The notes beneath the pieces are model-generated. The model did not search any database. It was not told the origin of the DNA and was given only the letters and a program-made list of their open reading frames with translations. Shown piece by piece: positions 54,142-64,000 of a DNA stretch of 64,000 bases. The translations under genes and the position numbers were made by a program. Source of the DNA: Prorocentrum cordatum (taxonomy: Eukaryota > Sar > Dinophyceae > Prorocentrales > Prorocentraceae); contig CAUYUJ010014326.1 in the NCBI GenBank assembly GCA_963575745.1, forward strand, positions 21,001 through 85,000, read 5' to 3'. Within the stretch, counting starts at the first letter, position 1. Each line of letters begins with the position of its first letter.

Positions 54142-56289
54142 ATGACAAGGACGAGGACAAAAGTCAACCGTCAAGGCCTCTTGGGACAATATTGGGGCAA
54201 TCTTGGAGACTCTCATCAGCCGTCCATGATGTGGGCGTGTCAAGCGAAACGCCCCTGTCAAGATTCCGTAGCCGGTTTTGCCCAAGCTGTTTCTCCTAGG
54301 TTCGCGTCGTTCATGGCGCAGCACAATGAATTGGAAGAGCTCCAAGCTGCATTGTTGCCAATGCCGATGGCAGGTTTGTCAGCTCTTGTCCTGGCGAGCG
54401 CAACGCGCGGACCTCTGTGCAGGGTGGACGGGGCCATGGCAATTTTAAGGGACCAGGGCCTCCCAATTCCAAACCGTGATGATGTTCAGTTCGTGTTCGA
54501 CAAACTGCAACGGTTTTTCCCGCAGTACCTTCCCCCGGCGCCTTCGTACGTTGCACCTGTGCACGCGCGGCCTGGCAGGGCGACTTGTTGCGACCAGCCA
54601 TTCGACGCACGCGCCAAAGAAATACCTTTGCACATTTACTCTTCCAGGTGCGACTTGGTCGAAGGATGTTGCATCGGAAGGCGCTGCTCGCGACGCGGGA
54701 CGTTCTACATGGGATCTTGGTCCTACCAGCGAAGTGCAGCAGATCATGGTGATATTCGGAAGCTGCGTTTGGTTTCGGAGGGGTGCCCAGAACCGTACTT
54801 CGTGAGTTTCTCTTCCACTCGTGGCTGGCAGTGCATCGGTCTGCCCTCGGAGGACATGCGGCGCGTGCGCGCCGTGCTGCACCGCGCCAGGGGATCGTTT
54901 ACAGCTGTTGCGGAAATGCTGATCGAGGAAAGTAAATGTCCACAATTGGAAGCATCGGGCGCTACTGACCTCAGGGTGCGGGTGATCGTGCCACTGTGGG
55001 TGCCTTACATGTCATCGAGGTTTTTTGATTCAGCAGAGGTCGGAAGTATAGATTGGGCACCATGGTTTCAGCATGACCGCAGCATGGCTGACCAATGGCT
55101 TTTCTCCATGCGTGGCATGGTCCGCGCGCGGTTCGTCCATCTGTGGTTGCTGGAGCACGTGGCTGCTTGCCCAGATTGTAAATCTATGTTTGGCCTTGGG
55201 CTGGACGGCAAGAGGGGCATGAAACGATTTGTGTGCGCGTGCTTGGAAGGAGAGCGAACCTACGTGCCAGAGCTACGTACATGGTTGTCTGAGCCGTGCG
55301 GCTTGAGCCCCATGCAAGGTAGTTTATACTGTCAGCTGCGCGGAGCTAACGACGACGACGACTGCGAGCCCGGGGCGAGCACTGTGGCTCATCGGCGCAC
55401 AACCGACGGCCATTTGCAATGCCGCGTGCAGCATCAGAGAGACGACGGCATCCCCGAGAAAGTTTGGTTCGATGCCACAGTGGTGCGCGGTCCTCTTGTG
55501 CGCGCGCACGAACAAGGGCGGTTGCCCGAGGAGAAGGGGCAGGGCGCGATCCGCAAGATGCGGCGGAGGGCTCGGGCCGCCGACGCCGGCCAATTGGATG
55601 CAGACAATGTGCTGACAGAAACTGTAGACGATCAGGGCCCTTGCAAGATCGACAAATCTGCGCAAGGTTCCGCCCCGTCTGTGCAGAAGTGGAATCGGCG
55701 AAGGGTCGGCGGCATTATCGCTGCAGTGTCTGGATGCCGCGTTCGCATTGACTGGAGGGGACACCATGGCGGCGAGGGCGCCGCGGAGCCGCATCGACTG
55801 TTGGCTTCGAGCATAGCGTCTATCCAGCACAGCCTCGAGAACGGAGGCGCCGGAAAGCTACCAGACGTTGTTTTTCTCGATAATGCATGCGCGCTGCGCA
55901 CGTTTGCCACCAACAGTCGGCGAGCGGGGACGACTGCAATTACCCGTCTCATGGCCGACTTGCATTTCATGCACGACATTTGGCATGTAAAAAACCACAC
56001 GGCTTGTCTGCGAGACGATGCCGAGGCTGCGATCTTAGACCCCCGGCGTCCAGAGAATCAGCGTTTTCGCGGCCGGGTAAATACAGGAGCATGTGAGCAA
56101 GCATTTGCTTTCGTAGATAGGATTACATACGTTGGGATGGCGATGGGGCCAGGCCTTTTCCATTTCTACACATACATGGTCACGCGCGCAGAAAATCTCA
56201 AGGTCGCGCGGCGCCGGGCCAAGAGGCTCGCAGAGCCGCGAGGAATTAGAGTTGCGAGCGCGCCTGGGCAAGAAAAAGTGAGCACCTAG
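54142..56289 (+). CDS. KDZ/CxC-type transposase-like protein, intact ORF
   Basis: A single uninterrupted plus-strand frame. Possible starts are ATG 54142, 54226 or 54313 (MAQHNELEELQAALLPMPM); the last is free of upstream repeat sequence. The N-terminal half has Cys clusters (SRCDLVEGCCIGRRCSRRGT; ACPDCKSMFGLGLDGKRGMK then CAC), resembling the CxC cysteine domains that accompany KDZ transposases. The C-terminal part has FLDNACALRTF (Asp at 55879), LMADLHFMHDIWHVKNHTAC and VNTGACEQAFAFVDRI (Glu at 56095), then GPGLFHFYTYMVTRAENL. This order of DNAC, H-x-KNHxxC and NTxxCEQ matches KDZ-superfamily transposases as I know them. It would cut and move DNA; no terminal inverted repeats were found. 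Alternatively a domesticated copy. Confidence 0.65.
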   Translation: MTRTRTKVNRQGLLGQYWGNLGDSHQPSMMWACQAKRPCQDSVAGFAQAVSPRFASFMAQHNELEELQAALLPMPMAGLSALVLASATRGPLCRVDGAMAILRDQGLPIPNRDDVQFVFDKLQRFFPQYLPPAPSYVAPVHARPGRATCCDQPFDARAKEIPLHIYSSRCDLVEGCCIGRRCSRRGTFYMGSWSYQRSAADHGDIRKLRLVSEGCPEPYFVSFSSTRGWQCIGLPSEDMRRVRAVLHRARGSFTAVAEMLIEESKCPQLEASGATDLRVRVIVPLWVPYMSSRFFDSAEVGSIDWAPWFQHDRSMADQWLFSMRGMVRARFVHLWLLEHVAACPDCKSMFGLGLDGKRGMKRFVCACLEGERTYVPELRTWLSEPCGLSPMQGSLYCQLRGANDDDDCEPGASTVAHRRTTDGHLQCRVQHQRDDGIPEKVWFDATVVRGPLVRAHEQGRLPEEKGQGAIRKMRRRARAADAGQLDADNVLTETVDDQGPCKIDKSAQGSAPSVQKWNRRRVGGIIAAVSGCRVRIDWRGHHGGEGAAEPHRLLASSIASIQHSLENGGAGKLPDVVFLDNACALRTFATNSRRAGTTAITRLMADLHFMHDIWHVKNHTACLRDDAEAAILDPRRPENQRFRGRVNTGACEQAFAFVDRITYVGMAMGPGLFHFYTYMVTRAENLKVARRRAKRLAEPRGIRVASAPGQEKVST

Positions 56290-56299
56290 ATTTTTCATC

Positions 56300-56470
56300 G
56301 CGATTGAAAAACGGAGCGCCCTCTGCTAAGGGGGCCCCGCCCAGCGCCCCGTATGTTGCGCAGCGCCCTCCGTCAGCCCAGGCCCTCCCAAAGTCGACTT
56401 AACGAAAAATCCGTGGCGTTAAACATGTCTTGTCTGTTGCGCAGAGCCCTCTCTGTTGACGCACGGCGGT
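56300..56470 (+). repeat. GTTGCGCAGCGCCCTCTG repeat units
   Basis: Two to three units of about 70 bp: GCGCCCTCTGCTAAGGGGGCCCC, TGTTGCGCAGCGCCCTCCGTC, TGTTGCGCAGAGCCCTCTCTG. Same family as 59875-60235. Confidence 0.8.
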
Positions 56471-56880
56471 GCGTCATCATCGCTTGGAGTTGTCTTGGGG
56501 GTCCTCTGGGGCGGGTCTTGGCGTCCTCTGGGGGTCGAGCAGCGACGGCGTCTTTTCAGAAGGGGCCCGGGATGGCACAGGACTGCGTGGAAATGCGCGC
56601 GCGGCCAGACCCATGAGACCCAGTAAAAAATGGGATAGGAGTTCACCCAGTTCAGCACCGACTGGGCAGATTCCCAGCGCGGCCCCCCGACCCCAGGGAA
56701 GGCCCGGGAATCTCCCCACATCGCCCCAATGTTCATCTGGTGGGCCTCCTCGGGGCTTCTTGGGAGCTCCGTGAACTTCTTGGGAGACCCAAAAGGGATC
56801 TCTGGGAACCTCTTGGGGCATGCTTGGGGCCAATTCGGTGGCCTTGCGCATGGACAGACGTCGCCGCCCGCAGCCTTTGG
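56470..56880 (+). repeat. upstream part of tandem unit A: CTTGGGG repeat
   Basis: Reiterated TCTTGGGGGTCCTCTGGGGCGGG and CTTCTTGGGAGACCC-type words. It corresponds to 60275-60930 of unit B, which carries an extra internal duplication of about 230 bp (60540-60770). Confidence 0.7.
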
Positions 56881-56885
56881 TGCAA

Positions 56886-56906
56886 GCCGTGTCCTTGTCG
56901 TTTCCA
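56886..56906 (+). other. candidate 3' splice site
   Basis: GTGTCCTTGTCGTTTCCAG followed by GCGACGATC looks like a pyrimidine tract with AG acceptor, 80 nt before the likely start ATG 56986. The same sequence is in unit B (about 60938-60958). It suggests an upstream untranslated or coding exon. Confidence 0.35.
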
Positions 56907-56985
56907 GGCGACGATCATTGCGCGGCCTCCGACGGCGGCAACTACCAGCGATGGCACTCCTGCCGCGCGCTCGCGCCGTTCCTCC

Positions 56986-59496
56986 ATGGACGCGTCGTCG
57001 CAGGACCCCTTCGAGGACGCCTTCGCCCACGCGGCGTCGCAGGAGGACGAAGCGGCAGCTGCCCCGCAAGCCGCTGCTGAGTGGTTCGCGGCCCCGGGGC
57101 CCGACAATGCGCCGCTGGGCGAGAGCGCTCCAGCGCGCAAGTTGAGCCGCTCCGACATGGACGCCGCATGCGATGCCATGGAGGGCGTGGTTTTCCCATG
57201 GGATGAGATCACGCGGCTGGCTGGAGCGGGCGTCGAGGCATGGCTGAAGGAGCTGCATGGGGCCCTGCAGCTGCCGATGGCACTTGTTTTCCTCATGATC
57301 GCGCCCCTGTGCGCGTTCTCGCTTCACGGTGCCCAAGCCCAATGCACCAAGATGCTCGCGGTGCCGCCGTTGCCGTGGCTCGGCGTCGTCGGAAGGGCGG
57401 GGGGCGGCAAGAGTTTGGCAGTCTGGTTCGCGAAGCAAGTGATGATGGAATTGCAGAATCGCATGAACCCCCCAGATTCTGGCGCAAAGTCGGACGACGA
57501 GGCCGAAGAGGGACCGGGCGCCGACGGCGGAGCGGCTCCCGAAACCGACGGGGCTGGCAAGCGCAAGAGCACAGGCAAGGACAGCACCCGCAAGGCCAAG
57601 CGGCAGAAGAGGTTGATCGCAGACACGGGCACCCTCGATGGGTTCTTCGCGCAGATGGCCAAGAATGGCAACCGGGCGTACGTGGCCTTGCACGAAGGCA
57701 AACCCTTTCTTTCGAAAGTTCTCGCAGAGGTGCCCGGATTTGACCCGCAAGCTTTGAACAAAGCATACGATAGGGATGAAGTGTCCAACACTGTAATGTC
57801 CAGCAGCTCTCGTTTCACCATGCATTACCCCTGGATGGTTATGTTCATGGCAGTCCATTTGGAAGATCTGAAAATGCTCTTCGGCGATGATGGCAAGGAC
57901 CCTTGCGCAATCTTTGCGCGATTTGATTTCTTCGCCCGCGACGGTTCCGTTCCAGGTCGCGGACGTGCTGCAGCTCATTGAGGCGCAATTCGTGGACATC
58001 TCCAAGGAGAAGGAACCTGGCGCCCGCCACCATCCTTGTTTCAGCAGCCGTTCCAAGCTGTGGAAATCCCACAGGACAGCGAGTTTTTCAAGACCACGTA
58101 CAACAAGCACGCGCATGCTCAACGAGGCGCCAAGCAGTGCGGCAACGACAAGGAGGCTTCTCGCGAGGCGAAGCTGAAGACAAAGCAGCGCCGCTACGCG
58201 ACCCCCATCGACGCTTCCCTGAAGGCAGTCGCGCAGAAAGCTGATCTGGACAAGTACCGCCAGGAGCAGATTGCCGCAGCCGAAGGCGATGCTGTGAGAA
58301 GCGTGCTGGAGGGGATGCCCATCATGGCCTTGAGGCAGCGCGTGATCGACAAGAACCCAGCCGAGGCCGACCAAATGGGCTTGCCTTTGTGGCCGCGCAG
58401 CGTCGCAAGCGAGGCCGCCGAAATCGGTTATTTGGTGAGCCAGTACTTGGCAGAGGAGAACATTGCGCTCGTCGGCTACCTGCGCGGGGGCGGCGGCGCG
58501 GCGGACCAGAAGGAAGCCGACGACGGCGAACGCATCGGAGGCCTCAACGACGAGAAGCTTGCGGAGGCGTTGCAGTCCGTGGACGTCGACAAGGTGAAGC
58601 GCTGCACGGCCGGCCTGCTGTCCCTGCCCGACAAGGTGACCCTGGTCAGCGCAGCGAAGAAGGCCGTCCGGCTTGCGTGCGACAGTCGCGTGTTTGATTG
58701 CGCGCTCACCCTGCTGTCGCACGCGCGCCTGGCTTCCAGGGTCGCTTGGAAGAAGCCAGGGAACCCTGGTGCGCCCGCCTCGTACATTCTGCTGAACGGC
58801 GAGTTCGCTGAACCCGTCCGCATGGCGCAACTAGACGCGGCCAATCTGCTCAAGCATTTCCCAGGGGCCTCCCTCGAGACTTTCTTGAAGCAGAAGGAGG
58901 ACGAGGTGTCCAAGTACGTCGTTCCGCTCCACAACGCGCCGCCTGTGAGCAGCTCGTGCTTGGCCGCGTTCACGCAGAAGTGGTTTCCTCTACTCGGCGC
59001 CCAGGCCTGCCCGCCCGAGCTCGAGGCGTCGGCCAGCCAGGCAGCGTCGCCGTCCCAGATGCAGGCGCCGACGCCGCCAGTTGCAGATGCGGCGGCGCGT
59101 CTGTCCCCAGAAGGCGCCAACCGCATTCGGGCGCACTTCCGCTGGCTCATTTGCTCCTGCACCCTGGCGGAGATCAAGAAGACTTACGTCCAGAGCCGCA
59201 TTGAGGGTTTCCAGGCCCAAAGCGAGGAGTGGCAGACCTTGTTGAACACCTTTGTGGCCATGGGCCTGGCCGTCGACACCACGAAGGGCAACAGTAATGG
59301 CTCTTTTTCCCTGCGCGGCCCAGGGGGGGAGAACGTGGACGTCGTGGTGAGGGGTCTGAAGTCCTGGTTCACAGAGGTGCAAGACAAGGGGGAGAAGGCA
59401 ATGACGAAGCGGTTTCAGGACATCGCGGTGTCCAAGTCCTTCAACGTCGCACCCTTCCACGAGGTCATTGCGAAGCTCGGGGGGGCTCCGCAGTGA
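56986..59496 (+). CDS. P-loop protein resembling DUF3987, tandem copy A
   Basis: ATG 56986 opens MDASSQDPFEDAFAHAASQE; the frame is also open upstream, but that part is repeat-derived. Residues 136-143 are GRAGGGKS, a Walker A motif, inside LPWLGVVGRAGGGKSLAVWF. After a Lys/Asp-rich linker come IADTGTLDGFFAQMAKNGNR-AYVALHEG, ALNKAYDRDEVSNT and GPCAIFARF-like DPCAIFARFDFFARD. Order and spacing resemble DUF3987 proteins, which are linked to phage- or plasmid-type replication modules; that assignment is from memory. Frame 1 stops at 57981, and the continuation VPFQVADVLQLIEAQFVDI is in the -1 frame. A missing A at 58064-58066 breaks copy A again, after which IPQDSEFFKTTYNKH runs open to 59496 (ends HEVIAKLGGAPQ). 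Likely nonfunctional unless the assembly is wrong. Confidence 0.55.
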
Positions 59497-59499
59497 CGG

Positions 59500-59870
59500 C
59501 GATCATGGGGCGGCGGCTCGTGCTGCTCGTAATTCGCAGGCATGGGACTTGCTCAGGTTGCTGGTCGTTCGGTTCGAGCCGCGACGGCAACTTTTAGCTC
59601 GTTGTATTTTTTGCCAGACCACCGGAGCCGGCTGCGAGGATGGCCGCGCCCTTCGCAGGGCGTCGCCCGTGGTCGTTCACGGCGAGCTCCACAGATGCAT
59701 GCCAATTCGTGACCATCGAAGCATTGATTGTTTCGAGCCAGAAAATGCAGACTGGGGCATTCGGTTCCCCAACATGACGGCGTTGACATGTCTGAGAGAG
59801 CTCCCAGAGAGGCTCCAGGGAGAGGGGGTCACGAGGCCCAAACGGCGCTTGCCCACGCTTATAGAAGCGA
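59500..59870 (+). other. 3' flank of copy A
   Basis: No supported gene, though a 159-codon frame (59468-59947) crosses it in both copies. It is nearly identical to 63553-63923. A GGTTCGAGCC word at 59571 resembles a tRNA B box, but no A box or cloverleaf fits. Confidence 0.5.
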
Positions 59871-59874
59871 ACGT

Positions 59875-60235
59875 TCTTGGTGTTAGACGTGCCCCGTCTG
59901 TTGTGCAGTGCCTTGTGCTACGCGAGGCCCCTCCCCAAGGTAAGTAGGACAACGCCATTGGTGTTAGACGTGCCCTGTTTGTTGCACAGCGCCCTCTGCT
60001 AGGCCAGGCCCCTCCCCGAGTCGAATAAAAAAAACATCTTTGGTGTTGGACGTGCCCCGTCTGTTGCGCAGCGCCCTCTGCTAGGCGAGGCCCCTCCCCA
60101 AGTCTACTTTTTTACAAAAAAATAAACACAGCCAAAAAACAAACATCTGTGGTGTTAGACATGCCCCGTCAGTTGTGCAATGCCCCTTCTGTTGTGCAGT
60201 GCGTCCTTGGTGTAAGACATGTCCTGTTAGAGCTC
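59875..60235 (+). repeat. TTGGTGTTAGACGTGCCCCG tandem repeat
   Basis: Four to five units of about 70-85 bp: TTGGTGTTAGACGTGCCCCG, TCTGTTG(T/C)GCAG(T/C)GCC, CTGCTAGGC(G/C)AGGCCCCTCC, CC(A/G)AG. Some units carry A-rich inserts (60025-60035 and 60115-60145). It separates the two tandem genes and starts again at about 63930. Confidence 0.9.
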
Positions 60236-60274
60236 GAAGCGAGTTCTTCTAACTGAGCTCTTACATTGGGACCC

Positions 60275-60930
60275 GCGGTGGGTCATCATCATCGCTTGGA
60301 GCTGTTTTGGAGGTCCTCTTGGGCCGTCTTCGCGCCCTTTGGGGCCGAGCAGTGGCGGCGTCGGTCCAGAAGGGGCCCAGGATGGCACAGGACTGCGTGG
60401 AAGCGCGCGCGCAGCCAGAACCATAATACCCTGCAAAAAACGGGACGGGAGGCCACCCAGTTCAATACCGACTGGGCAGATTCCCGCTGCGGCCTCCCCG
60501 ACATCAGTGAAGGCCCGGGACGTTCCCCACATCGCCCCAATGTTCCTCTGGTGGGCTTGCTGGTGGTTTCGAGGGAGCTCCCTGGGGCTTCTTGGGGGAC
60601 CCAAAAGGGCTCTCTTGAGGCATTCTTGGGGCTCCAAAGGGCGGAAATCATTTTTTTGTTTGTTTTTGTCGCTCGTTTGGGCCCTTCAGGTGGTGTTTTG
60701 ACACCCTCTTCGGCCGTTTTGGGTCGGTCTTGGGTTTTTTTGGGGCCGACTTGGGCGTCTTGTCTCCCCACATCGCCCCAATGTTCATCCGGTGGGCCTC
60801 CTCGGGGCTTCTTGGGAGCTCCGTGAACTTCTTGGGAGACCCAAAAGGGATCTCTGGGAACCTCTTGGGGCATGCTTGGGGCCAATTCGGTGGCCTTGCG
60901 CATGGACAGACGTCGCCGCCCGCAGCCTTT
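60275..60930 (+). repeat. upstream part of tandem unit B, internally duplicated
   Basis: CCCCACATCGCCCCAATGTTC followed by a CTTGGGG segment appears twice (60526 and 60766), whereas unit A has it once (about 56716). Outside the duplication the two upstream regions differ far more than the genes do. Confidence 0.7.
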
Positions 60931-61037
60931 GGTGCAAGCCGTGTCCTTGTCGTTTCCAGGCGACGATCATTGCGCGGCCTCCGACGGCGGCAACTACCAG
61001 CGATGGCACTCCTGCCGCGCGCTCGCGCCATTCCTCC

Positions 61038-63549
61038 ATGGACGCGTCGTCGCAGGACCCCTTCGAGGACGCCTTCGCCCACGCGGCGTCGCAGGAGGAC
61101 GAAGCGGCAGCTGCCCCGCAAGCCGCTGCTGAGTGGTTCGCGGCCCCGGAGCCCGACAATGCGCCGCTGGGCGAGAGCGTTCCAGCGCGCAAGTTGAGCC
61201 GCTCCGACATGGACGCCGCATGCGATGCCATGGAGGGCGTGGTTTTCCCATGGGATGAGATCACGCGGCTGGCTGGAGCGGGCGTCGAGGCATGGCTGAA
61301 GGAGCTGCATGGGGCCCTGCAGCTGCCGATGGCACTTGTTTTCCTCATGATCGCGCCCCTGTGCGCGTTCTCGCTTCACGGTGCCCAAGCCCAATGCACC
61401 AAGATGCTCGCGGTGCCGCCGTTGCCGTGGCTCGGCGTCGTCGCAAGGGCGGGGGGCGGCAAGAGTTTGGCAGTCTGGTTCGCGAAGCAAGTGATGATGG
61501 AATTGCAGAATCGCATGAACCCCCCAGATTCTGGCGCAAAGTCGGACGACGAGGCCGAAGAGGGACCGGGCGCCGACGGCGGAGCGGCTCCCGAAACCGA
61601 CGGGGCTGGCAAGCGCAAGAGCACAGGCAAGGACAGCACCCGCAAGGCCAAGCGGCAGAAGAGGTTGATCGCAGACACGGGCACCCTCGATGGGTTCTTC
61701 GCGCAGATGGCCAAGAATGGCAACCGGGCGTACGTGGCCTTGCACGAAGGCAAACCCTTTCTTTCGAAAGCTCTCGCAGAGGTGCCCGGATTTGACCCGC
61801 AAGCTTTGAACAAAGCATACGATAGGGATGAAGTGTCCAACACTGTAATGTCCAGCAGCTCTCGTTTCACCATGCATTACCCCTGGATGGTTATGTTCAT
61901 GGCAGTCCATTTGGAAGATCTGAAAATGCTCTTCGGCGATGATGGCAAGGGCCCTTGCGCAATCTTTGCGCGATTTGATTTCTTCGCCCGCGACGGTTCC
62001 GTTCCAGGTCGCGGACGTGCTGCAGCTCATTGAGGCGCAATTCGTGGACATCTCCAAGGAGAAGGAACCTGGCGCCCGCCACCATCCTTGTTTCAGCAGC
62101 CGTTCCAAGCTGTGGAAAATCCCACAGGACAGCGAGTTTTTCAAGACCACGTACAACAAGCACGCGCATGCTCAACGAGGCGCCAAGCAGTGCGGCAACG
62201 ACAAGGAGGCTTCTCGCGAGGCGAAGCTGAAGACAAAGCAGCGCCGCTACGCGACCCCCATCGACGCTTTCCTGAAGGCAGTCGCGCAGAAAGCTGATCT
62301 GGACAAGTACCGCCAGGAGCAGATCGCCGCAGCCGAAGGCGATGCTGTGAGAAGCGTGCTGGAGGGGATGCCCATCATGGCCTTGAGGCAGCGCGTGATC
62401 GACAAGAACCCAGCCGAGGCCGACCAAATGGGCTTGCCTTTGTGGCCGCGCAGCGTCGCAAGCGAGGCCGCCGAAATCGGTTATTTGGTGAGCCAGTACT
62501 TGGCAGAGGAGAACATTGCGCTCGTCGGCTACCTGCGCGGGGGCGGCGGCGCGGCGGACCAGAAGGAAGCCGACGACGGCGAACGCATCGGAGGCCTCAA
62601 CGACGAGAAGCTTGCGGAGGCGTTGCAGTCCGTGGACGTCGACAAGGTGAAGCGCTGCACGGCCGGCCTGCTGTCCCTGCCCGACAAGGTGACCCTGGCC
62701 AGCGCAGTGAAGAAGGCCGTCCGGCTTGCGTGCGACAGTCGCGTGTTTGATTGCGCGCTCACCCTGCTGTCGCACGCGCGCCTGGCTTCCAGGGTCGCTT
62801 GGAAGAAGCCAGGGAACCCTGGTGCGCCCGCCTCGTACATTCTGCTGAACGGCGAGTTCGCTGAACCCGTCCGCATGGCGCAACTAGACGCGGCCAATCT
62901 GCTCAAGCATTTCCCAGGGGCCTCCCTCGAGACTTTCTTGAAGCAGAAGGAAGACGAGGTGTCCAAGTACGTCGTTCCGCTCCACAACGCGCCGCCTGTG
63001 AGCAGCTCGTGCTTGGCCGCGTTCACGCAGAAGTGGTTTCCTCTACTCGGCGCCCAGGCCTGCCCGCCCGAGCTCGAGGCGTCGGCCAGCCAGGCAGCGT
63101 CGCCGTCCCAGATGCAGGCGCCGACGCCGCCAGTTGCAGATGCGGCGGCGCGTCTGTCCCCAGAAGGCGCCAACCGCATTCGGGCGCACTTCCGCTGGCT
63201 CATTTGCTCCTGCACCCTGGCGGAGATCAAGAAGACTTACGTCCAGAGCCGCATTAAGGGTTTCCAGGCCCAAAGCGAGGAGTGGCAGACCTTGTTGAAC
63301 ACCTTTGTGGCCATGGGCCTGGCCGTCGACACCACGAAGGGCAACAGTAATGGCTCTTTTTCCCTGCGCGGCCCAGGGGGGGAGAACGTGGACGTCGTGG
63401 TGAGGGGTCTGAAGTCCTGGTTCACAGAGGTGCAAGACAAGGAGGAGAAGGCAATGACGAAGCGGTTTCAGGACATCGCGGTGTCCAAGTCCTTCAACGT
63501 CGCACCCTTCCACGAGGTCATTGCGAAGCTCGGGGGGGCTCCGCAGTGA
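61038..63549 (+). CDS. P-loop protein resembling DUF3987, tandem copy B
   Basis: Start ATG 61038, offset 4052 bp from copy A. The first frame is open to 62033 and the second to 63549. They overlap by about 95 nt and need a -1 change near 61990-62000, exactly as in copy A. Here the AAAA at 62116-62119 keeps the second frame open (SRSKLWKIPQDSEFFKTTYN), so only one break remains. However Walker A residue 136 is Ala instead of Gly (ARAGGGKS). Other differences from copy A are few (for example SKALAEV versus SKVLAEV, GKGPCAIF versus GKDPCAIF, RIKGF versus RIEGF). The C-terminal part has helical segments and a Pro/Ala/Gln linker (ASQAASPSQMQAPTPPVADA). Function inferred only from the P-loop and DUF3987-like spacing. 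Confidence 0.55.
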
Positions 63550-64000
63550 CGGCGATCATGGGGCGGCGGCTCGTGCTGCTCGTAATTCGCAGGCATGGGA
63601 CTTGCTCAGGTTGCTGGTCGTTCGGTTCGAGCCGCGACGGCAACTTTTAGCTCGTTGTATTTCTTGCCAGACCACCGGAGCCGGCTGCGAGGATGGCCGC
63701 GCCCTTCGCAGGGCGTCGCCCGTGGTCGTTCACGGCGAGCTCCACAGATGCATGCCAATTCGTGACCATCGAAGCATTGATTGTTTCGAGCCAGAAAATG
63801 CAGACTGGGGCATTCGGTTCCCCAACATGACGGTGTTGACATGTCTGAGAAAGCTCCCAGAGAGGCTCCAGGGAGAGGGGGTCACGAGGCCCAAATGGCG
63901 CTTGCCCGCGCTTATAGAAGCGAACGTTCTTGGTGTTAGACGTGCCCCGTCTGTTGTGCAGTGCCTTGTGCTACGCGAGGCCCCTCCCCAAGGTAAGTAG
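63550..64000 (+). other. 3' flank of copy B, start of next spacer
   Basis: Follows copy A's 3' flank almost base for base to the window edge (TTGGTGTTAGACGTGCC at about 63930, then CTCCCCAAGGTAAGTAG). A third unit may therefore follow beyond 64000. Confidence 0.7.

Noticed and set aside
56740-56985. N-terminal extension of the P-loop protein (LLGASWEL..)
   Set aside because: Opens with GTG and translates the CTTGGGG repeat; a candidate splice acceptor and ATG 56986 follow.
57945-57962. 12-nt GT..AG intron explaining the DUF3987-like frame change
   Set aside because: Far too short for an intron and a multiple of three, so it would not change frame.
59560-59590. tRNA gene suggested by a GGTTCGAGCC B-box word (also in copy B)
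   Set aside because: No A box at the right distance and no cloverleaf can be drawn.

Overview
The window looks like nuclear DNA of a dinoflagellate. The best evidence is the 22-nt dinoflagellate spliced-leader sequence at 28244-28265 (minus strand), fused to the 5' end of a non-LTR retrotransposon. Consistent with this are GC-rich, repeat-dominated DNA, few recognisable genes, a near-identical tandem gene pair (56.4-64.0 kb), one well-supported GT-AG intron, and long G/C homopolymers. There is no bacterial-style operon, rRNA or convincing tRNA. Nearly every coding region carries frame breaks. Some are probably homopolymer errors of a long-read assembly and some are real decay, so most genes below are conceptual reading frames rather than proven proteins.

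Layout. 1-1.2 kb: AT-cored minisatellite; the same repeat returns in opposite orientation at 52.2-53.4 kb. 1.58-1.92 kb: a 344-nt G tract. 3.1-7.3 kb: a large minus-strand gene of unknown function with a phase-0 intron and a degenerate spliced-leader-like site upstream. 9.3-9.5 kb: degenerate telomere-like heptamers. 9.7-12.7 kb: a less GC-rich minus-strand gene block whose main frame is broken only by TAA/TAG. 13-18.9 kb: several families of tandem and dispersed repeats, a Cys-rich domain exon and gene scraps. 18.92-28.27 kb: a head-to-tail pair of LINE copies (coiled-coil ORF1, APE-type endonuclease, reverse transcriptase, Cys/His tail) inside a single pair of target-site-like direct repeats, capped by the spliced leader. 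28.5-33.0 kb: a broken or multi-exon minus-strand gene. 33-36.3 and 40.9-43.4 kb: extreme simple sequence. 43.4-52.2 kb: a domain peppered with short hairpins of the form GCGAGC-NNN-GCTCGC, overlapping a transposase-like minus-strand gene. 54.1-56.3 kb: an intact KDZ/CxC-type transposase-like ORF. 56.4-64.0 kb: two tandem copies (about 4.05 kb period) of a P-loop gene resembling DUF3987 proteins; the array probably continues past the right edge.

The genes do not form a pathway. The picture is of mobile-element biology: LINE retroposition with trans-spliced leader, KDZ-like and other transposase-like genes, and tandem gene amplification. The most interesting signals are the spliced-leader/LINE dimer, the hairpin family, the possible UAR-as-sense gene at 10.3-12.7 kb, and the tandem P-loop genes with different lesions in each copy.
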